From NCBI RefSeq assembly GCF_011045015.1, contig NZ_JAAKZY010000034.1:1-62197 (forward strand): a DNA stretch of 62,197 bases. Reading direction: 5' to 3'. The DNA comes from Streptomyces scabichelini. GTDB taxonomy: Bacteria > Actinomycetota > Actinomycetes > Streptomycetales > Streptomycetaceae. The notes under the pieces are model-generated. The model saw only the letters and a program-made list of their open reading frames with translations, had not been told where the DNA came from and did not search any database. Positions 33,084 through 42,427 of the stretch are shown here, one piece after another. Made by a program: the position numbers and the translations under genes. The stretch's first letter is position 1, and every line of letters starts with the position of its first letter.

Positions 33084-34049
33084 ATGAAGGGAACCGTGGG
33101 CGAGTTGGGAGAGTTCGGGCTCATCAAGGAGCTCACCTCGCGGCTCACCACCACCCCGGCGGTACGCGTCGGGCCGGGGGACGACGCCGCCGTGGTGGCC
33201 GCGCCCGACCGCAGGGTCGTGGCGAGCACCGACATCCTCCTGGAGGGGCGGCACTTCCGCCGCGACTGGTCCACGGCGTACGACGTCGGGCGCAAGGCGG
33301 CGGCGCAGAACCTCGCGGACATCGCCGCCATGGGCGCCGTACCGACCGCGCTGCTGCTCGGCCTGGTCGTCCCGGCCGAACTTCCGGCCACCTGGCCCTC
33401 CGAGCTCATGGACGGCCTGCGCGACGAGTGCCAGGTCGCGGGCGCGGCCGTGGTCGGCGGCGATGTCGTACGCGGCGACACGATCACCGTCTCGATCACC
33501 GCACTAGGCGATCTGCGCAACCACGAGCCGGTGATCCGCGGGGGAGCCCAGCCCGGCGACGTCGTCGCCGTGACGGGCTGGCTGGGCTGGTCCGCGGCCG
33601 GGCACGCGGTGCTCTCCCGCGGCTTCCGCTCGCCGCGCGCGTTCGTCGAGGCCCATCGGCGCCCCGAACCGCCGTACCACGCGGGTCCCGCGGCCGCCGG
33701 ACTCGGCGCGACCTCGATGACGGACGTCAGCGACGGGCTCATCGCCGATCTCGGGCACATCGCGGAGGCCAGCAAGGTCCGCATAGACATCCGCTCCGGC
33801 GCCGTCGACATCCCCTCGCAGATGAACGACATCGGCCAGGCCGTCGGTGTCGACCCGCTCCAGTGGGTGCTCACCGGCGGCGAGGACCACGCGATCGTGG
33901 CGACCTTCCCGCCGGACGTGAAGCTGCCCGCCCGCTGGAAGGTGATCGGCGAGGTCCTCAACCCCTCGGCGCTGCCGCAGGTCACCGTCGACGGGGCGCC
34001 GTGGACCAGCAAGGGCGGCTGGGACCACTTCGGGGACATCGAGTCATGA
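33084..34049 (+). CDS. thiL: Thiamine-monophosphate kinase
   Basis: Protein of 321 residues that phosphorylates thiamine phosphate to the active cofactor thiamine diphosphate. Motifs: GELGEFGLI at the start, [10 protein letters not shown] (metal Asp pair), [30 protein letters not shown] and [13 protein letters not shown] lies upstream of ATG 33084. The stop overlaps the thiD start (ATGA), so the two are coupled. No TPP riboswitch is visible in the 227-bp leader region. Confidence 0.95.
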   Translation: MKGTVGELGEFGLIKELTSRLTTTPAVRVGPGDDAAVVAAPDRRVVASTDILLEGRHFRRDWSTAYDVGRKAAAQNLADIAAMGAVPTALLLGLVVPAELPATWPSELMDGLRDECQVAGAAVVGGDVVRGDTITVSITALGDLRNHEPVIRGGAQPGDVVAVTGWLGWSAAGHAVLSRGFRSPRAFVEAHRRPEPPYHAGPAAAGLGATSMTDVSDGLIADLGHIAEASKVRIDIRSGAVDIPSQMNDIGQAVGVDPLQWVLTGGEDHAIVATFPPDVKLPARWKVIGEVLNPSALPQVTVDGAPWTSKGGWDHFGDIES

Positions 34050-34879
34050 GTGCTGTGGGTGGCGTGAGTGGCGTGGGTGTCAGGGGTGCTCCGCCGCGTG
34101 TGCTGACCGTCGCCGGTTCCGACTCCGGCGGCGGGGCGGGGATCCAGGCCGACCTGAAGACGATGCTCGCGCTCGGCGTGCACGGCATGAGCGTGCTCAC
34201 CGCCGTCACGGCCCAGAACTCCCTTGGCGTACAAGGCGCTTGGGAACTGCCGGTGGAGGCCGTACGCGCCCAGTACCGCAGCGTCGTCGACGACATCGGG
34301 GTTCAGGCGGTCAAGACCGGCATGCTGGCCTCGGCCGAACTCGTCGAGGCCGTCGCCGAGTTGATCGCGGGCACGGACGCGCCCGCCGTCGTCGACCCGG
34401 TCGGCGTCTCCAAGCACGGGGACTCACTGCTGGCCGCGTCCGCCCTGGATTCCGTACGCACGAAGCTGCTGCCCGTCGCCACCGTGGCCACCCCGAACCT
34501 CGACGAGGTCGCCCAGCTCACGGGCGTACGGGTCGAGTCGGAGGGCGAGATGCGGCGAGCGGCTGCGGCTGTGCTGTCGTACGGCCCGAAGTGGGCGCTG
34601 ATCAAGGGCGGCCACCTGAGCGGCGATGCCATCGACCTGCTGACGGACGGCTCCGACGAGCACTGGCTGCGCGCGCCCCGCCTCGACACCCGGCACACGC
34701 ATGGCACGGGCTGCACCCTCGCGTCCGCGATCGCCTCGGGGCTGGCGAAGGGGGAGGGCGTCCCGGAAGCGGTCGCGGCGGCCAAGGAGTACGTCACCGG
34801 GGCGATCGCCGGGGGGTTCGCGCTGGGGGGCGGGATCGGGCCGGTGGATCATGGGTGGCGGTTCCGGGTACGTTCCTGA
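34046..34879 (+). CDS. thiD: Hydroxymethylpyrimidine/phosphomethylpyrimidine kinase
   Basis: Protein of 277 residues, ribokinase-like. It phosphorylates HMP and HMP-P in thiamine synthesis. N-terminal [20 protein letters not shown] is diagnostic; [10 protein letters not shown] and the C-terminal [18 protein letters not shown] anion hole with catalytic Asp region are present. ATG 34046 overlaps the thiL stop. A Val/Gly-rich N-terminal extension (about 18 residues) precedes the domain. The stop codon lies inside a tandem 21-bp duplication. Confidence 0.94.
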   Translation: MSAVGGVSGVGVRGAPPRVLTVAGSDSGGGAGIQADLKTMLALGVHGMSVLTAVTAQNSLGVQGAWELPVEAVRAQYRSVVDDIGVQAVKTGMLASAELVEAVAELIAGTDAPAVVDPVGVSKHGDSLLAASALDSVRTKLLPVATVATPNLDEVAQLTGVRVESEGEMRRAAAAVLSYGPKWALIKGGHLSGDAIDLLTDGSDEHWLRAPRLDTRHTHGTGCTLASAIASGLAKGEGVPEAVAAAKEYVTGAIAGGFALGGGIGPVDHGWRFRVRS

Positions 34880-34905
34880 TCCATCCGGGTACGTCCCTGA
34901 TCCAC
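34864..34905 (+). repeat. Tandem 21-bp direct repeat across the thiD stop
   Basis: Units 34864-34884 and 34885-34905 share 19 of 21 bases (CCGGGTACGT, then CCTGATCCA). The thiD TGA is inside the first unit, and the second repeats it out of coding context. It is probably a recent slippage duplication. Confidence 0.8.
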
Positions 34906-34918
34906 GGGAACGGCAAAA

Positions 34919-34946
34919 AGCCGGCCCACCCTTCGGTGGACCGGCT
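34919..34946. terminator. Bidirectional terminator between thiD and rpmB
   Basis: Arms AGCCGGCCCACC (34919-34930) and GGTGGACCGGCT (34935-34946) with one mismatch and a CTTC loop. AAAAA precedes the stem, which becomes a T-run for the minus-strand rpmB transcript. Confidence 0.8.
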
Positions 34947-34986
34947 CTGTACAGCGAACCAGCAGTGGCCGCGCGCTAGCAGAGCG

Positions 34987-35172
34987 TCAGCGCGAGACCT
35001 TGCCGGCCTTGATGCACGAGGTGCAAGCGTTCACGCGCTTCGGCGTCCCGCCCACCACGGTACGGACGCGCTGGATGTTCGGGTTCCAGCGACGGGACGT
35101 ACGGCGGTGCGAGTGCGAGATGTTGTTGCCGAAGCCCGGCCCCTTGCCGCAGACGTCGCAGTTGGCAGCCAC
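34987..35172 (-). CDS. rpmB: 50S ribosomal protein L28 (zinc-binding form)
   Basis: Protein of 61 residues. Two CxxC pairs (CDVCGKG at residues 5-8 and CTSC near the end) make this the zinc-ribbon (C+) L28; many streptomycetes also have cysteine-free paralogues induced at low zinc. The body [20 protein letters not shown] is typical. Start GTG 35172 with GGAGTG upstream. It is divergent from the DAK2 gene, a conserved neighbourhood near recG. Confidence 0.96.
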   Translation of the reverse strand: MAANCDVCGKGPGFGNNISHSHRRTSRRWNPNIQRVRTVVGGTPKRVNACTSCIKAGKVSR

Positions 35173-35429
35173 GGGTCACTCCAAAGACTTCAGATGCTCT
35201 TACGGTTGATCCCGGCATGCCGAGATCAAGATCTAGGAATCCAGGATCTGAGTGGCGGTGCCAGGGGGAAGGCCCGATCGGGATCGGGCAACCGGAGCAG
35301 CATACAACGACTGCGTCCGTAGAACGAAACTACCATGGTCGGCCCAGGGGCCTGTCCCGGTCCTCTTCCGACGGAGACCTGACCCGGGTCTACGCTGCGT
35401 CCCACGTTCGGCTGCTCAAGGAGGCGCAG

Positions 35430-37271
35430 GTGCCGCAGGTGCCAGAGAGGGAGGGGCGGCCCGAAGGGCCTCGGTTGAGGGCGGCGGTGGGAGACGGGCG
35501 GGCACTGGACGCTCTCGCGGTGCGCGCCTGGTGCGGACTCGCGCTCGAAGCCCTCGGCCGCGCGCGCGAGGAGATCGACGCGATCAACGTCTATCCGGTC
35601 GCGGACGGGGACACCGGTACCAATCTGTATCTGACCGTGGAGTCGGCGGCAGGGGCGGTCGAGGCGGTCTTCGCGGCGCATGGCGCCGTCTCCGGCGGTG
35701 CCTCCGGGGGCTCGGGCTCCTCCGGTGTCTCCAGTGAAGGGGCGGCCGAGCGGCCGGCGCTCGCCGACGCGATGCGCGCGATGGCGCACGGCGCGCTCAT
35801 CGGGGCCCGGGGCAACTCCGGGACGATCCTCGCGCAGCTCCTGAGGGGCATGGCCCAGGTGCTCGCCGCCGGCGGTGCGACCGCCCACACCGACGGTCAG
35901 GGCCTGCGGCTCGCCCTCCGGCAGGCGGCCGACTCGGCACGGCACGCCGTCGCGCACCCCGTGGAGGGCACGGTCCTCACAGTCGCCTCGGCGGCTGCCG
36001 ACGCGGCTTCCGGGGCCGAGGGCGACTGCGGCACGGTCGCGCGGGCGGCGTACGAGGGGGCACGGGCGGCCCTCGCGGCGACTCCGGGGCAGCTGACGGC
36101 CCTGAAGCGGGCCGGGGTGGTGGACGCGGGCGGACGGGGGCTCGTGGCCGTGCTGGCGGCGCTGGTGGAGACGTTCACGGGGGAGGCACCTGCCGCCACG
36201 GGGGCGGTGCCGGTTCTCATGGGGCACGCGCGCGTGGAGGCCACTTCCGGGGAGGGGCCTTCCGGGGAGGCCCCTTCTGGCTCCGTGGAGCCGCTCGGAG
36301 ACGTGGGGGAGTGCGCGGACGGATCCGTGGCCCTGGAGGGGGTCGGGCCCGCGTTCGAGGTGATCTACCTCCTGGAGGCGGAGGACGCGGCCGTGGACCG
36401 GCTGCGTGACCGGCTCGACGGGCTGGGCGACTCGCTCGTCGTGGTCGGCGGGGACGGGCTGTGGAACGTCCATGTGCACGTCGACGACGCGGGCGCAGCC
36501 GTGGAGGCGGGCGTCGAGGCCGGGCGGCCGTACCGAATCCGGATCACGCACTTCGGGGCCGGTGACGCGCACACGGCGGGTGCCGCCGGGCGGCCGGTCC
36601 GTGAGCGGGCACAGCGTGCGGTCGTCGCCGTGGTCCCGGGAGAGGGGCTGGCCGGGCTGTACGCCGACGCCGGGGCGACCACCGTTCTCGCCCGCCCGGA
36701 GGAGCCGCCCGCGAGCGGGGAACTCGTCGAGGCGATACGGCGGGCACACGCGCGCGAGGTGGTGCTGTTGCCGAACGACGCCGAGCTGCGCCACACCGCG
36801 GCCGCGGCGGCCGAGCAGGTCCGCGCGGACGGCGTCCGGGTCGCGCTGATCCCCACGCGATCCGCGGTGCAGGGCATCGCGGCGCTCGCCGTCCACGAGC
36901 CGGAACGGCGCTTCGACGAGGATGTCGTCTCGATGACCTCGGCGGCCGGCGCGACCCGCTACGCCGAACTCGCCGTCGCGGAACGCGAGTCGTGGACCAT
37001 GGCCGGCATCTGCCAGGCCGGCGACGTCCTCGGCCTCATCGAGGGCGACGTCGCGGTGATCGGCTCCGACATCACGGCCACCGCAGAAACCGTCCTCGAC
37101 CGCATGCTCGCGGCGGGCGGCGAAATGGTGACCCTGGTCCTGGGCGACGACGCTCCCGACACGATCGCCGCCCACCTCGAAGCCCGGGTACGCGAGTCCT
37201 ACCTGGCGGTCGACACGGTGGTGTACCGGGGTGGGCGACAGGGCGCGCTGCTGCTGATCGGCGTGGAGTAG
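35430..37271 (+). CDS. DAK2-domain fatty-acid-kinase-like protein (FakA/YloV family)
   Basis: Protein of 613 residues. The DAK2 kinase domain (about residues 20-210) has NVYPVADGDTGTNL, the ATP/Mg aspartates, and GARGNSGTILAQLLRG. A middle acidic/Gly linker leads to a DegV-like C-terminal half (GDGLWNVHVHVDDAGAAVEAG, then LLPNDAELRHTAAAAAEQV). In FakA systems this protein phosphorylates fatty acids presented by a FakB carrier; no fakB is next to it. GTG 35430 is chosen because AAGGAGG lies five bases upstream. recG is the next gene in many genomes, but here the TPR/Hsp90-like pair intervenes. Confidence 0.88.
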   Translation: MPQVPEREGRPEGPRLRAAVGDGRALDALAVRAWCGLALEALGRAREEIDAINVYPVADGDTGTNLYLTVESAAGAVEAVFAAHGAVSGGASGGSGSSGVSSEGAAERPALADAMRAMAHGALIGARGNSGTILAQLLRGMAQVLAAGGATAHTDGQGLRLALRQAADSARHAVAHPVEGTVLTVASAAADAASGAEGDCGTVARAAYEGARAALAATPGQLTALKRAGVVDAGGRGLVAVLAALVETFTGEAPAATGAVPVLMGHARVEATSGEGPSGEAPSGSVEPLGDVGECADGSVALEGVGPAFEVIYLLEAEDAAVDRLRDRLDGLGDSLVVVGGDGLWNVHVHVDDAGAAVEAGVEAGRPYRIRITHFGAGDAHTAGAAGRPVRERAQRAVVAVVPGEGLAGLYADAGATTVLARPEEPPASGELVEAIRRAHAREVVLLPNDAELRHTAAAAAEQVRADGVRVALIPTRSAVQGIAALAVHEPERRFDEDVVSMTSAAGATRYAELAVAERESWTMAGICQAGDVLGLIEGDVAVIGSDITATAETVLDRMLAAGGEMVTLVLGDDAPDTIAAHLEARVRESYLAVDTVVYRGGRQGALLLIGVE

Positions 37272-37285
37272 ACCCTGAGCCGAGG

Positions 37286-37406
37286 CCCCGTAAGGGGCGC
37301 GGGGCTGTGTCGATATGCGGCTCCGCTGTGATTGGGGGAGCGACCAGCGCCCCGTAAGGGGCGCGGGGAACTGCGCGACCAGCCACGACGAACCCGCAGC
37401 TTCGAA
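37286..37406 (+). repeat. Dispersed Streptomyces repeat, copies B1 and B2
   Basis: B1 (37286-37320) begins CCCCGTAAGGGGCGCGGGG and then diverges. B2 (37347-37406) carries the full element: CCCCGTAAGGGGCGCGGGG, AACTGCGCGACCAGCC and ACGACGAACCCGCAGC. Both contain the GCCCC-GTAA-GGGGC hairpin and may act as the transcription end for the kinase gene and the convergent TPR gene. Confidence 0.75.
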
Positions 37407-37426
37407 CCGCGCCCCCAGCGGAGCGC

Positions 37427-40420
37427 TCACGCTCCCGTGACCCGCAGCAGCCGCTCCGCCTCCGCCCGCCGGGACTCCGCCGTCTCGTCGGGAGCGTCGG
37501 CGTGGTCGGCTTCCGGGTACGCCGTGAGAACCACGCGTGCGCGTGCCGCCGCCGCTTCGGGGCGTTCCAGGTCGGCCTCCAGCCAGCCGGCCGCGAGTTC
37601 GGCGCCGGTGCGGCTGTGGAGGCCGGTGTCGCCGAGGGAGGCGAAGCCCGTGGCGGCCCGCGTGATGTGGGTGAGGGACTCCTCGAGCACGGCGCGAATC
37701 GACTCGTCGTCGGCGTCGTCGGCCACGGACCGTGCGATCAGGTCGCCGAACTGCCGGTGCGTGTGGGCGAGTTCGGCGACGAGCTGCTCCCGCGCGCCGT
37801 CGTCCTCCGCCACGGCTGCCTCGCACTCCCGGACCGCCGCCCGCATCAACTCGCGCGCCGCATCCGGCCCGGCACCCTCCTCGCGCCCCGCGAGCCACGC
37901 ACGCGCCCGCAGGGAGCGGACCAGCCCGTGGACGTTGCCGAGGGACCGCCACAGGTCACCGGCCCGCTCGTAGGCCGCCTTCGCCTGGGCGGGCAGGCCG
38001 GCGTTCTCGAGGGCTTCGGCGGCGAGGTGCGCGAGCATCGCGTGGTCGCGCTGCTCGGGCCAGTGCCGGGCGATCTCGGCGGCCTTGAGCCAGTGTTCGG
38101 CGGCCCCGCGGTGCTCGCCGAGCTCGGTGAGACAGTCGCCGAGCCACCACCGGGTCTGCACGACCGCACCCTCGCCGTGGGTCTCCGCGGCCAGTTCGGG
38201 CAGCGCCGACTCCAGTACCTCGGCGGCCTCCGCCCACCGCCCCTGGCGTACCAGGAAGCCGCCGAGCTGATGCCGCGCCCAGGCGCCGAGCGTGGCGCCC
38301 TCGCCGCCCTCGTCGGCCCAGTGCGCCGCTTCCAGGGCGTGCTCCGCGGCGGGCCCGAACCGGCCGGTGGCTCCGAGGACTTCGGCCAGCTGGAGGTGCA
38401 GCTGGGCGTGGCCCATCGCCTCCAGGTACGGCCCGCCGTGCTCCAGCGCCGCCCGGGCCGCCCGCTCCGCCGCCTCGGCGTCACCCAGGTGGCGTGCCAT
38501 GCCGGTGAGCCGGGCCTCGTACTCCACCGCGAACCACGGCAGCCCCGCCGCCACGAACGCCTCCGAGGCCCGCGTGAGCTGCTCCGCCGCCGTCTCCACG
38601 TCCCCGGCGTGCGCCGCGAGCTCCCCGAGCATGGCCTGTGCCTCCGCGGCGCGTGAGGCGACCAGGAGGTCGTCTCCGGTGTGCGGCTCGGCGAGCGCCA
38701 GCAGCTCCCGCACAGCGCTCTCTGCGGCGGTGAACGCCTCGCTTCCTGAGAGGCCCGCGCCTCCTGAGGGGTCGGCGCCTCCGGAGGGGCCGACCTCGTT
38801 CGTCTCCGCCGCCTCGTGCACCCGCTGCAACAGGATCCGCGCCCGCCCCACCAGCACGGAAGCCACCTGCTGGACCCCGGTCCCGCCTTCCGCGTGGAGG
38901 GCGAGCACCCGTTCGTACGGCTCCGAGACCGCGGCCAGTGCCTCGTTGGTCCGGCCGGTGAGGGCCAGTACGTACGCTCCACGCGCGCGTGCCGCCATGG
39001 CCTCGCCCGGGTCGCCCGCCTCGGTGTACAGCTCGGCGGCGCGGGCGAACAGTTCCACGCCCTCGGGACCGAGGCCCATCGCCTCGTGGTCGGTCATCTC
39101 CGCGCGGTCGCGGTGAGGCAGCTCCTCGTCCCCGACCGCCTCGGCGACCGCGGCCCACGCCGCGACGGACTCCGGGTGCAGCGCCTCCGAGAGCCGACGG
39201 GCCTCGGCGAGCAGCGCGGACAGTTCCGACTCGGCGGGTGCGCCCGCGGCAGCAGTATCAGCGGCGGCGGTCGGGGCAGGCGCGGATGTCACGGGCGCCG
39301 TCATGGTCCGTGCCCGTACGCCCAGGGGCAGCCGGTCCACCAGCGGCCGTCGGTCCATGCGCTCCCGGGCGCGGGTGCTGACGTATGCCGTGCCGTTGCG
39401 CTCGTCGAAACGGGCGGCCAGTGATAGCGCCTCCCCGCGCGCGTGGGCGGCGAGTTCGCGTGCGGTCCACGTACGGCCGGCCGGGCCGGGGACCGGCTGG
39501 TCGCCGCGGCCGAGCTCGGTCATGCGGTCCATCAGGAGGGCCACCACGGCCATGAAGTCGAGCTTGCTGCGCGGCTCCCCGGAGTCCGTGAAGTACGCCG
39601 GGCGCTCCGCGAGCAGCTCCAGGCCGCGCGCTTCGTTGCCGGTCAGCGCGCAGAACTCCACATGGTCGGCGTACGCGCCCCGCATGCTCTCCATGGGCCG
39701 CACCAGACGGAAGCCCCGCAGGTGGTGGGCGCGCGCCTCGTTGAGGCGGCCGAGACGCAGCAGCGGGAGCAGGGACGACGCCAGCGCGGTGTGCGGCTCG
39801 TGGGCGCACGTGTACTCGCCCTCCAGGACCGGCCGCCACAGCTCCAGCGCCTGCGTGTCCTCCTCCTGCAGCGCCCGCCACCAGCCCTGGCCGTGCAGCT
39901 CACAGGCGTGGCAGTCGGCCATGCTGTCCCGGTCGGCGGCCAGCCACGCGGCGTACGCCCGCTCGGCACGCGCCAGGTCCCCGACATGCGCGGCCACGCT
40001 GAACTCCGCGCTGCGCACGGCCCGTTCGGAGTGACCGGCGAGGCGGTAGCGGTGCTCCATCTCGCCGAGCCACTTCTCGATGGAGGCGAGCGGAACGTGC
40101 GGCTGGTCGAGCATGCCGGACGACATCCACTTGAAGACCCAGTGCAGCGAGTGGACCTCGTACTCGTCGAAGTCCTCGGGCCGTTCGTCCCACATGCGCA
40201 GCAGACGCGCGAAGGGGACGAACATCTTGTCCTTCTCGGAGCTGTAGTTGTAGACCTTCAGCTGGTGTCCGAGCGCTTCGATCACGGCGAGCGGGATGTT
40301 CAGCTTCTCGGCCTCGACGAGCAGCTGCTCCGCGCGCGCGTTGCGGGCGGGGCCCTCCGGCTGCTCATAGTTCTCCGACATCGCCCGGCGCAGCGCCTCG
40401 AAGCCCATGGTCGGGTTCAT
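37427..40420 (-). CDS. Large TPR-like helical-repeat protein paired with an Hsp90-like ATPase
   Basis: Protein of 997 residues made almost entirely of helix pairs with TPR character (for example AAEVLESALPELAAETHGEG, WLGDCLTELGEHRGAAEHWL, AKAAYERAGDLWRSLGNVHG). The first 380 residues are a distinct helical region (MGFEALRRAMSENYEQPEG, KMFVPFARLLRMWDERPEDF). An Ala/Pro/Thr linker follows near residue 395. There is no signal peptide or membrane segment. ATG 40420 overlaps the stop of the Hsp90-like gene (ATGA), so the two are translated together. By analogy with eukaryotic Hsp90 co-chaperones, TPR surfaces may dock on the ATPase; this is inference. I know of no characterised bacterial pair of this form. 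Confidence 0.85.
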   Translation of the reverse strand: MNPTMGFEALRRAMSENYEQPEGPARNARAEQLLVEAEKLNIPLAVIEALGHQLKVYNYSSEKDKMFVPFARLLRMWDERPEDFDEYEVHSLHWVFKWMSSGMLDQPHVPLASIEKWLGEMEHRYRLAGHSERAVRSAEFSVAAHVGDLARAERAYAAWLAADRDSMADCHACELHGQGWWRALQEEDTQALELWRPVLEGEYTCAHEPHTALASSLLPLLRLGRLNEARAHHLRGFRLVRPMESMRGAYADHVEFCALTGNEARGLELLAERPAYFTDSGEPRSKLDFMAVVALLMDRMTELGRGDQPVPGPAGRTWTARELAAHARGEALSLAARFDERNGTAYVSTRARERMDRRPLVDRLPLGVRARTMTAPVTSAPAPTAAADTAAAGAPAESELSALLAEARRLSEALHPESVAAWAAVAEAVGDEELPHRDRAEMTDHEAMGLGPEGVELFARAAELYTEAGDPGEAMAARARGAYVLALTGRTNEALAAVSEPYERVLALHAEGGTGVQQVASVLVGRARILLQRVHEAAETNEVGPSGGADPSGGAGLSGSEAFTAAESAVRELLALAEPHTGDDLLVASRAAEAQAMLGELAAHAGDVETAAEQLTRASEAFVAAGLPWFAVEYEARLTGMARHLGDAEAAERAARAALEHGGPYLEAMGHAQLHLQLAEVLGATGRFGPAAEHALEAAHWADEGGEGATLGAWARHQLGGFLVRQGRWAEAAEVLESALPELAAETHGEGAVVQTRWWLGDCLTELGEHRGAAEHWLKAAEIARHWPEQRDHAMLAHLAAEALENAGLPAQAKAAYERAGDLWRSLGNVHGLVRSLRARAWLAGREEGAGPDAARELMRAAVRECEAAVAEDDGAREQLVAELAHTHRQFGDLIARSVADDADDESIRAVLEESLTHITRAATGFASLGDTGLHSRTGAELAAGWLEADLERPEAAAARARVVLTAYPEADHADAPDETAESRRAEAERLLRVTGA

Positions 40421-42264
40421 CGGCCGCCCTCCTCCGGCGAGTTGCTGTGGGTCGCCCACTCCAGGAGGCCGATGAACGCCCGGTTGAGGAGTGCCGAATC
40501 GGCGGGTCGCAGCGGCCGCTGAGCCATCAGCAGGGCCTGCCCGTAGAGGGACTCCGTGGCCGTCCCGATCAACTCCCGGTCGTCGAGTGAACTGATCCTC
40601 CGGATCAGCGGGTTGAGGTGGTTGAGCACCAGCCGCGCGCGTGGGGCACTGCCGCGCAGCGAGCCGAGAATGCCCGCCCACAGATCGTCGGCCTGCCCCT
40701 CGGCGTCCGCGCGCGCCTGCTCATGACGCGTCGACCGGTCGTCCAGGTGCAGCGCGGGCACGGACAGCGGGTGGAAGGCGCGCAGCACCACGTCGCAGCC
40801 CAGGGGGTCGAGCCTGGCGCGGGCGGCCGCCAGGAAACCCGAGAGCGCCAGTTCCTCGGCCGGGTCGACGGAATCCAGATGAGCGGTGACGGTGTCGGCG
40901 TCCAGCTCCGCGACAACGGTGCCGGGCCGCACGGAAGGCAGCGCCTCGACGAGCTCACTGTCGTACGTGTAACCGCCGTTGATCACCCCGACGCCCTGCG
41001 CGGACGCGATCGGGGCGACCTGGCGGTACTCCTCCACGGTCCGCGTGAAGTGCACCACCGGGTGCCGCTGCGCGAACTCCTCCAGGGACAGCCGCCCGTC
41101 GGTCGTCTCGAAGGGCAGCCACGGCAGCATCGTGCGCAGCATCTCGCTGTCGTGCCGGGCAAGGGACTTCACGCCCAAGTGGTGCACCGCCAGGAAGGCC
41201 GCCAGCCGCTCCGGGTCGCCCGCGGCGAGTCCGGTCAGCCAGGACCGGATCCGCTCGCCCAGCGCCTCCCGTACGGCCGCCAGGGTCTCGTCCTCGTACA
41301 GCGACTCGCGCGACGCGGTGGGCCGCAGGCTGTCCGTGTCGAGGACGCAGCGCACGAAGAACGCCCAGTCGGGCAGCAGCTGTTCGGCCCGCTCGGTGAG
41401 CAGCATGCCCTTCAGGTGCACGCGATGCCCGGCGCGCTGGGCCGGACTGACCGCGGACGGCAGCACGTACGCCACACCGCGGATCCCGGCGAGCGGGACG
41501 TCCAGCTCGATCGAGTCCAGCGGTGTGAAGCCGAACAGCTCGTGGCAGTGCCGCGCCAGGGCCACCCTTCGGGTGGCGGGAGACGGGTACGGGCGGTCCC
41601 AGGGCGCCGGAAGATCCGTGACCGTCTCGTCGCCCACGCGTACGTCGTACGGCAGCAGCGAACCGAAGTCCCGGGCCAGCGACAGCACGCGCTCCGGGGA
41701 CAGCCAGTCGGCGGCGCCCGGGCGGGCCACCAGGTGCACGGTGGTGCCGGGTTCTACGCGGGCCTCCTGAGGCAGCGTACGCACCGTGTACGAGCCGTCG
41801 TCCGTCGCCGTCCACTCGACGGGCGGTGCGTCGGGCGTACGGGCGCTGCGACTGACGACGCGGATGCGCTCGGCGACCACGAAACAGGCCAGCAGCCCGA
41901 TCCCGAACTGGCCGAGGAAGTCGGAGCGCGCCGACTCCAGGCCCTCGTCCCGCTTGGAGCTGCGGCCGATCGTCGCGAGGAGGTTGTGCACGTCCGCCTC
42001 GGTAAGCCCGATCCCGGAGTCCTCCACCCGCAGGGCGCCGGCCGTGTCGTTCTCGAAGGACAGCCGCACCCGAGCGGGCGCGTCCGGCTGCTCGGCGCGC
42101 CGGGCCGTGATCGCGTCCACGGCGTTCTGCAGCAACTCGCGCAGGTAGACCTTGGGACTGGAGTAGAGATGGTGGGAGAGCAGGTCCACCAAGCCGCGCA
42201 GGTCGACCTGAAACGTATGGGGTGACTGAGATGCCTGAGATGACTGGGAGATCTGAGAGTCCAT
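40417..42264 (-). CDS. Hsp90-like GHKL ATPase (divergent HtpG homologue)
   Basis: Protein of 615 residues. The N-terminal GHKL ATPase has the N-box ELLQNAVDA (residues 43-51, Glu43 and Asn47), the D-box EDSGIGL (81-87) and the G-box GQFGIGLLACF (118-128). The middle-domain RHCHELFGF and RVHLKGMLLTERAEQLLPDW resemble Hsp90 client/arginine regions, and RPTASRESLYED matches the catalytic-loop region. It is divergent from E. coli HtpG and lacks the eukaryotic MEEVD tail. Residues 2-14 are Ser/Gln-rich. ATG 42264 has no clear ribosome site. It overlaps the TPR gene by 4 bp and is divergent from recG. The likely role is chaperone or regulatory ATPase. Confidence 0.9.
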   Translation of the reverse strand: MDSQISQSSQASQSPHTFQVDLRGLVDLLSHHLYSSPKVYLRELLQNAVDAITARRAEQPDAPARVRLSFENDTAGALRVEDSGIGLTEADVHNLLATIGRSSKRDEGLESARSDFLGQFGIGLLACFVVAERIRVVSRSARTPDAPPVEWTATDDGSYTVRTLPQEARVEPGTTVHLVARPGAADWLSPERVLSLARDFGSLLPYDVRVGDETVTDLPAPWDRPYPSPATRRVALARHCHELFGFTPLDSIELDVPLAGIRGVAYVLPSAVSPAQRAGHRVHLKGMLLTERAEQLLPDWAFFVRCVLDTDSLRPTASRESLYEDETLAAVREALGERIRSWLTGLAAGDPERLAAFLAVHHLGVKSLARHDSEMLRTMLPWLPFETTDGRLSLEEFAQRHPVVHFTRTVEEYRQVAPIASAQGVGVINGGYTYDSELVEALPSVRPGTVVAELDADTVTAHLDSVDPAEELALSGFLAAARARLDPLGCDVVLRAFHPLSVPALHLDDRSTRHEQARADAEGQADDLWAGILGSLRGSAPRARLVLNHLNPLIRRISSLDDRELIGTATESLYGQALLMAQRPLRPADSALLNRAFIGLLEWATHSNSPEEGGR

Positions 42265-42427
42265 CGTCGCTGCGCCGGTGGGGGGACGGGCGACGGCGCG
42301 GGGTCGGGCGGTCCCGCGAGCGGGTGACCGCGAACAAGGCCGGAGCGCGCCATCCTAGGCCCGAACAGACCCGCCTGACCAGCGAAATTCCGGGACGTAT
42401 ACGGCATTGTCAGTGGCGTGGTGTGCA

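Noticed and set aside
40417..40480. Eukaryote-style MEEVD docking tail on the Hsp90-like protein
   Set aside because: The C-terminus reads NSPEEGGR, so any contact with the TPR protein must use another surface.
40421..40681. Upstream extension of the TPR gene to 40681
   Set aside because: Pro/Arg/Gly-rich sequence lying inside the Hsp90-like gene; the ATGA overlap at 40420 gives a better start.
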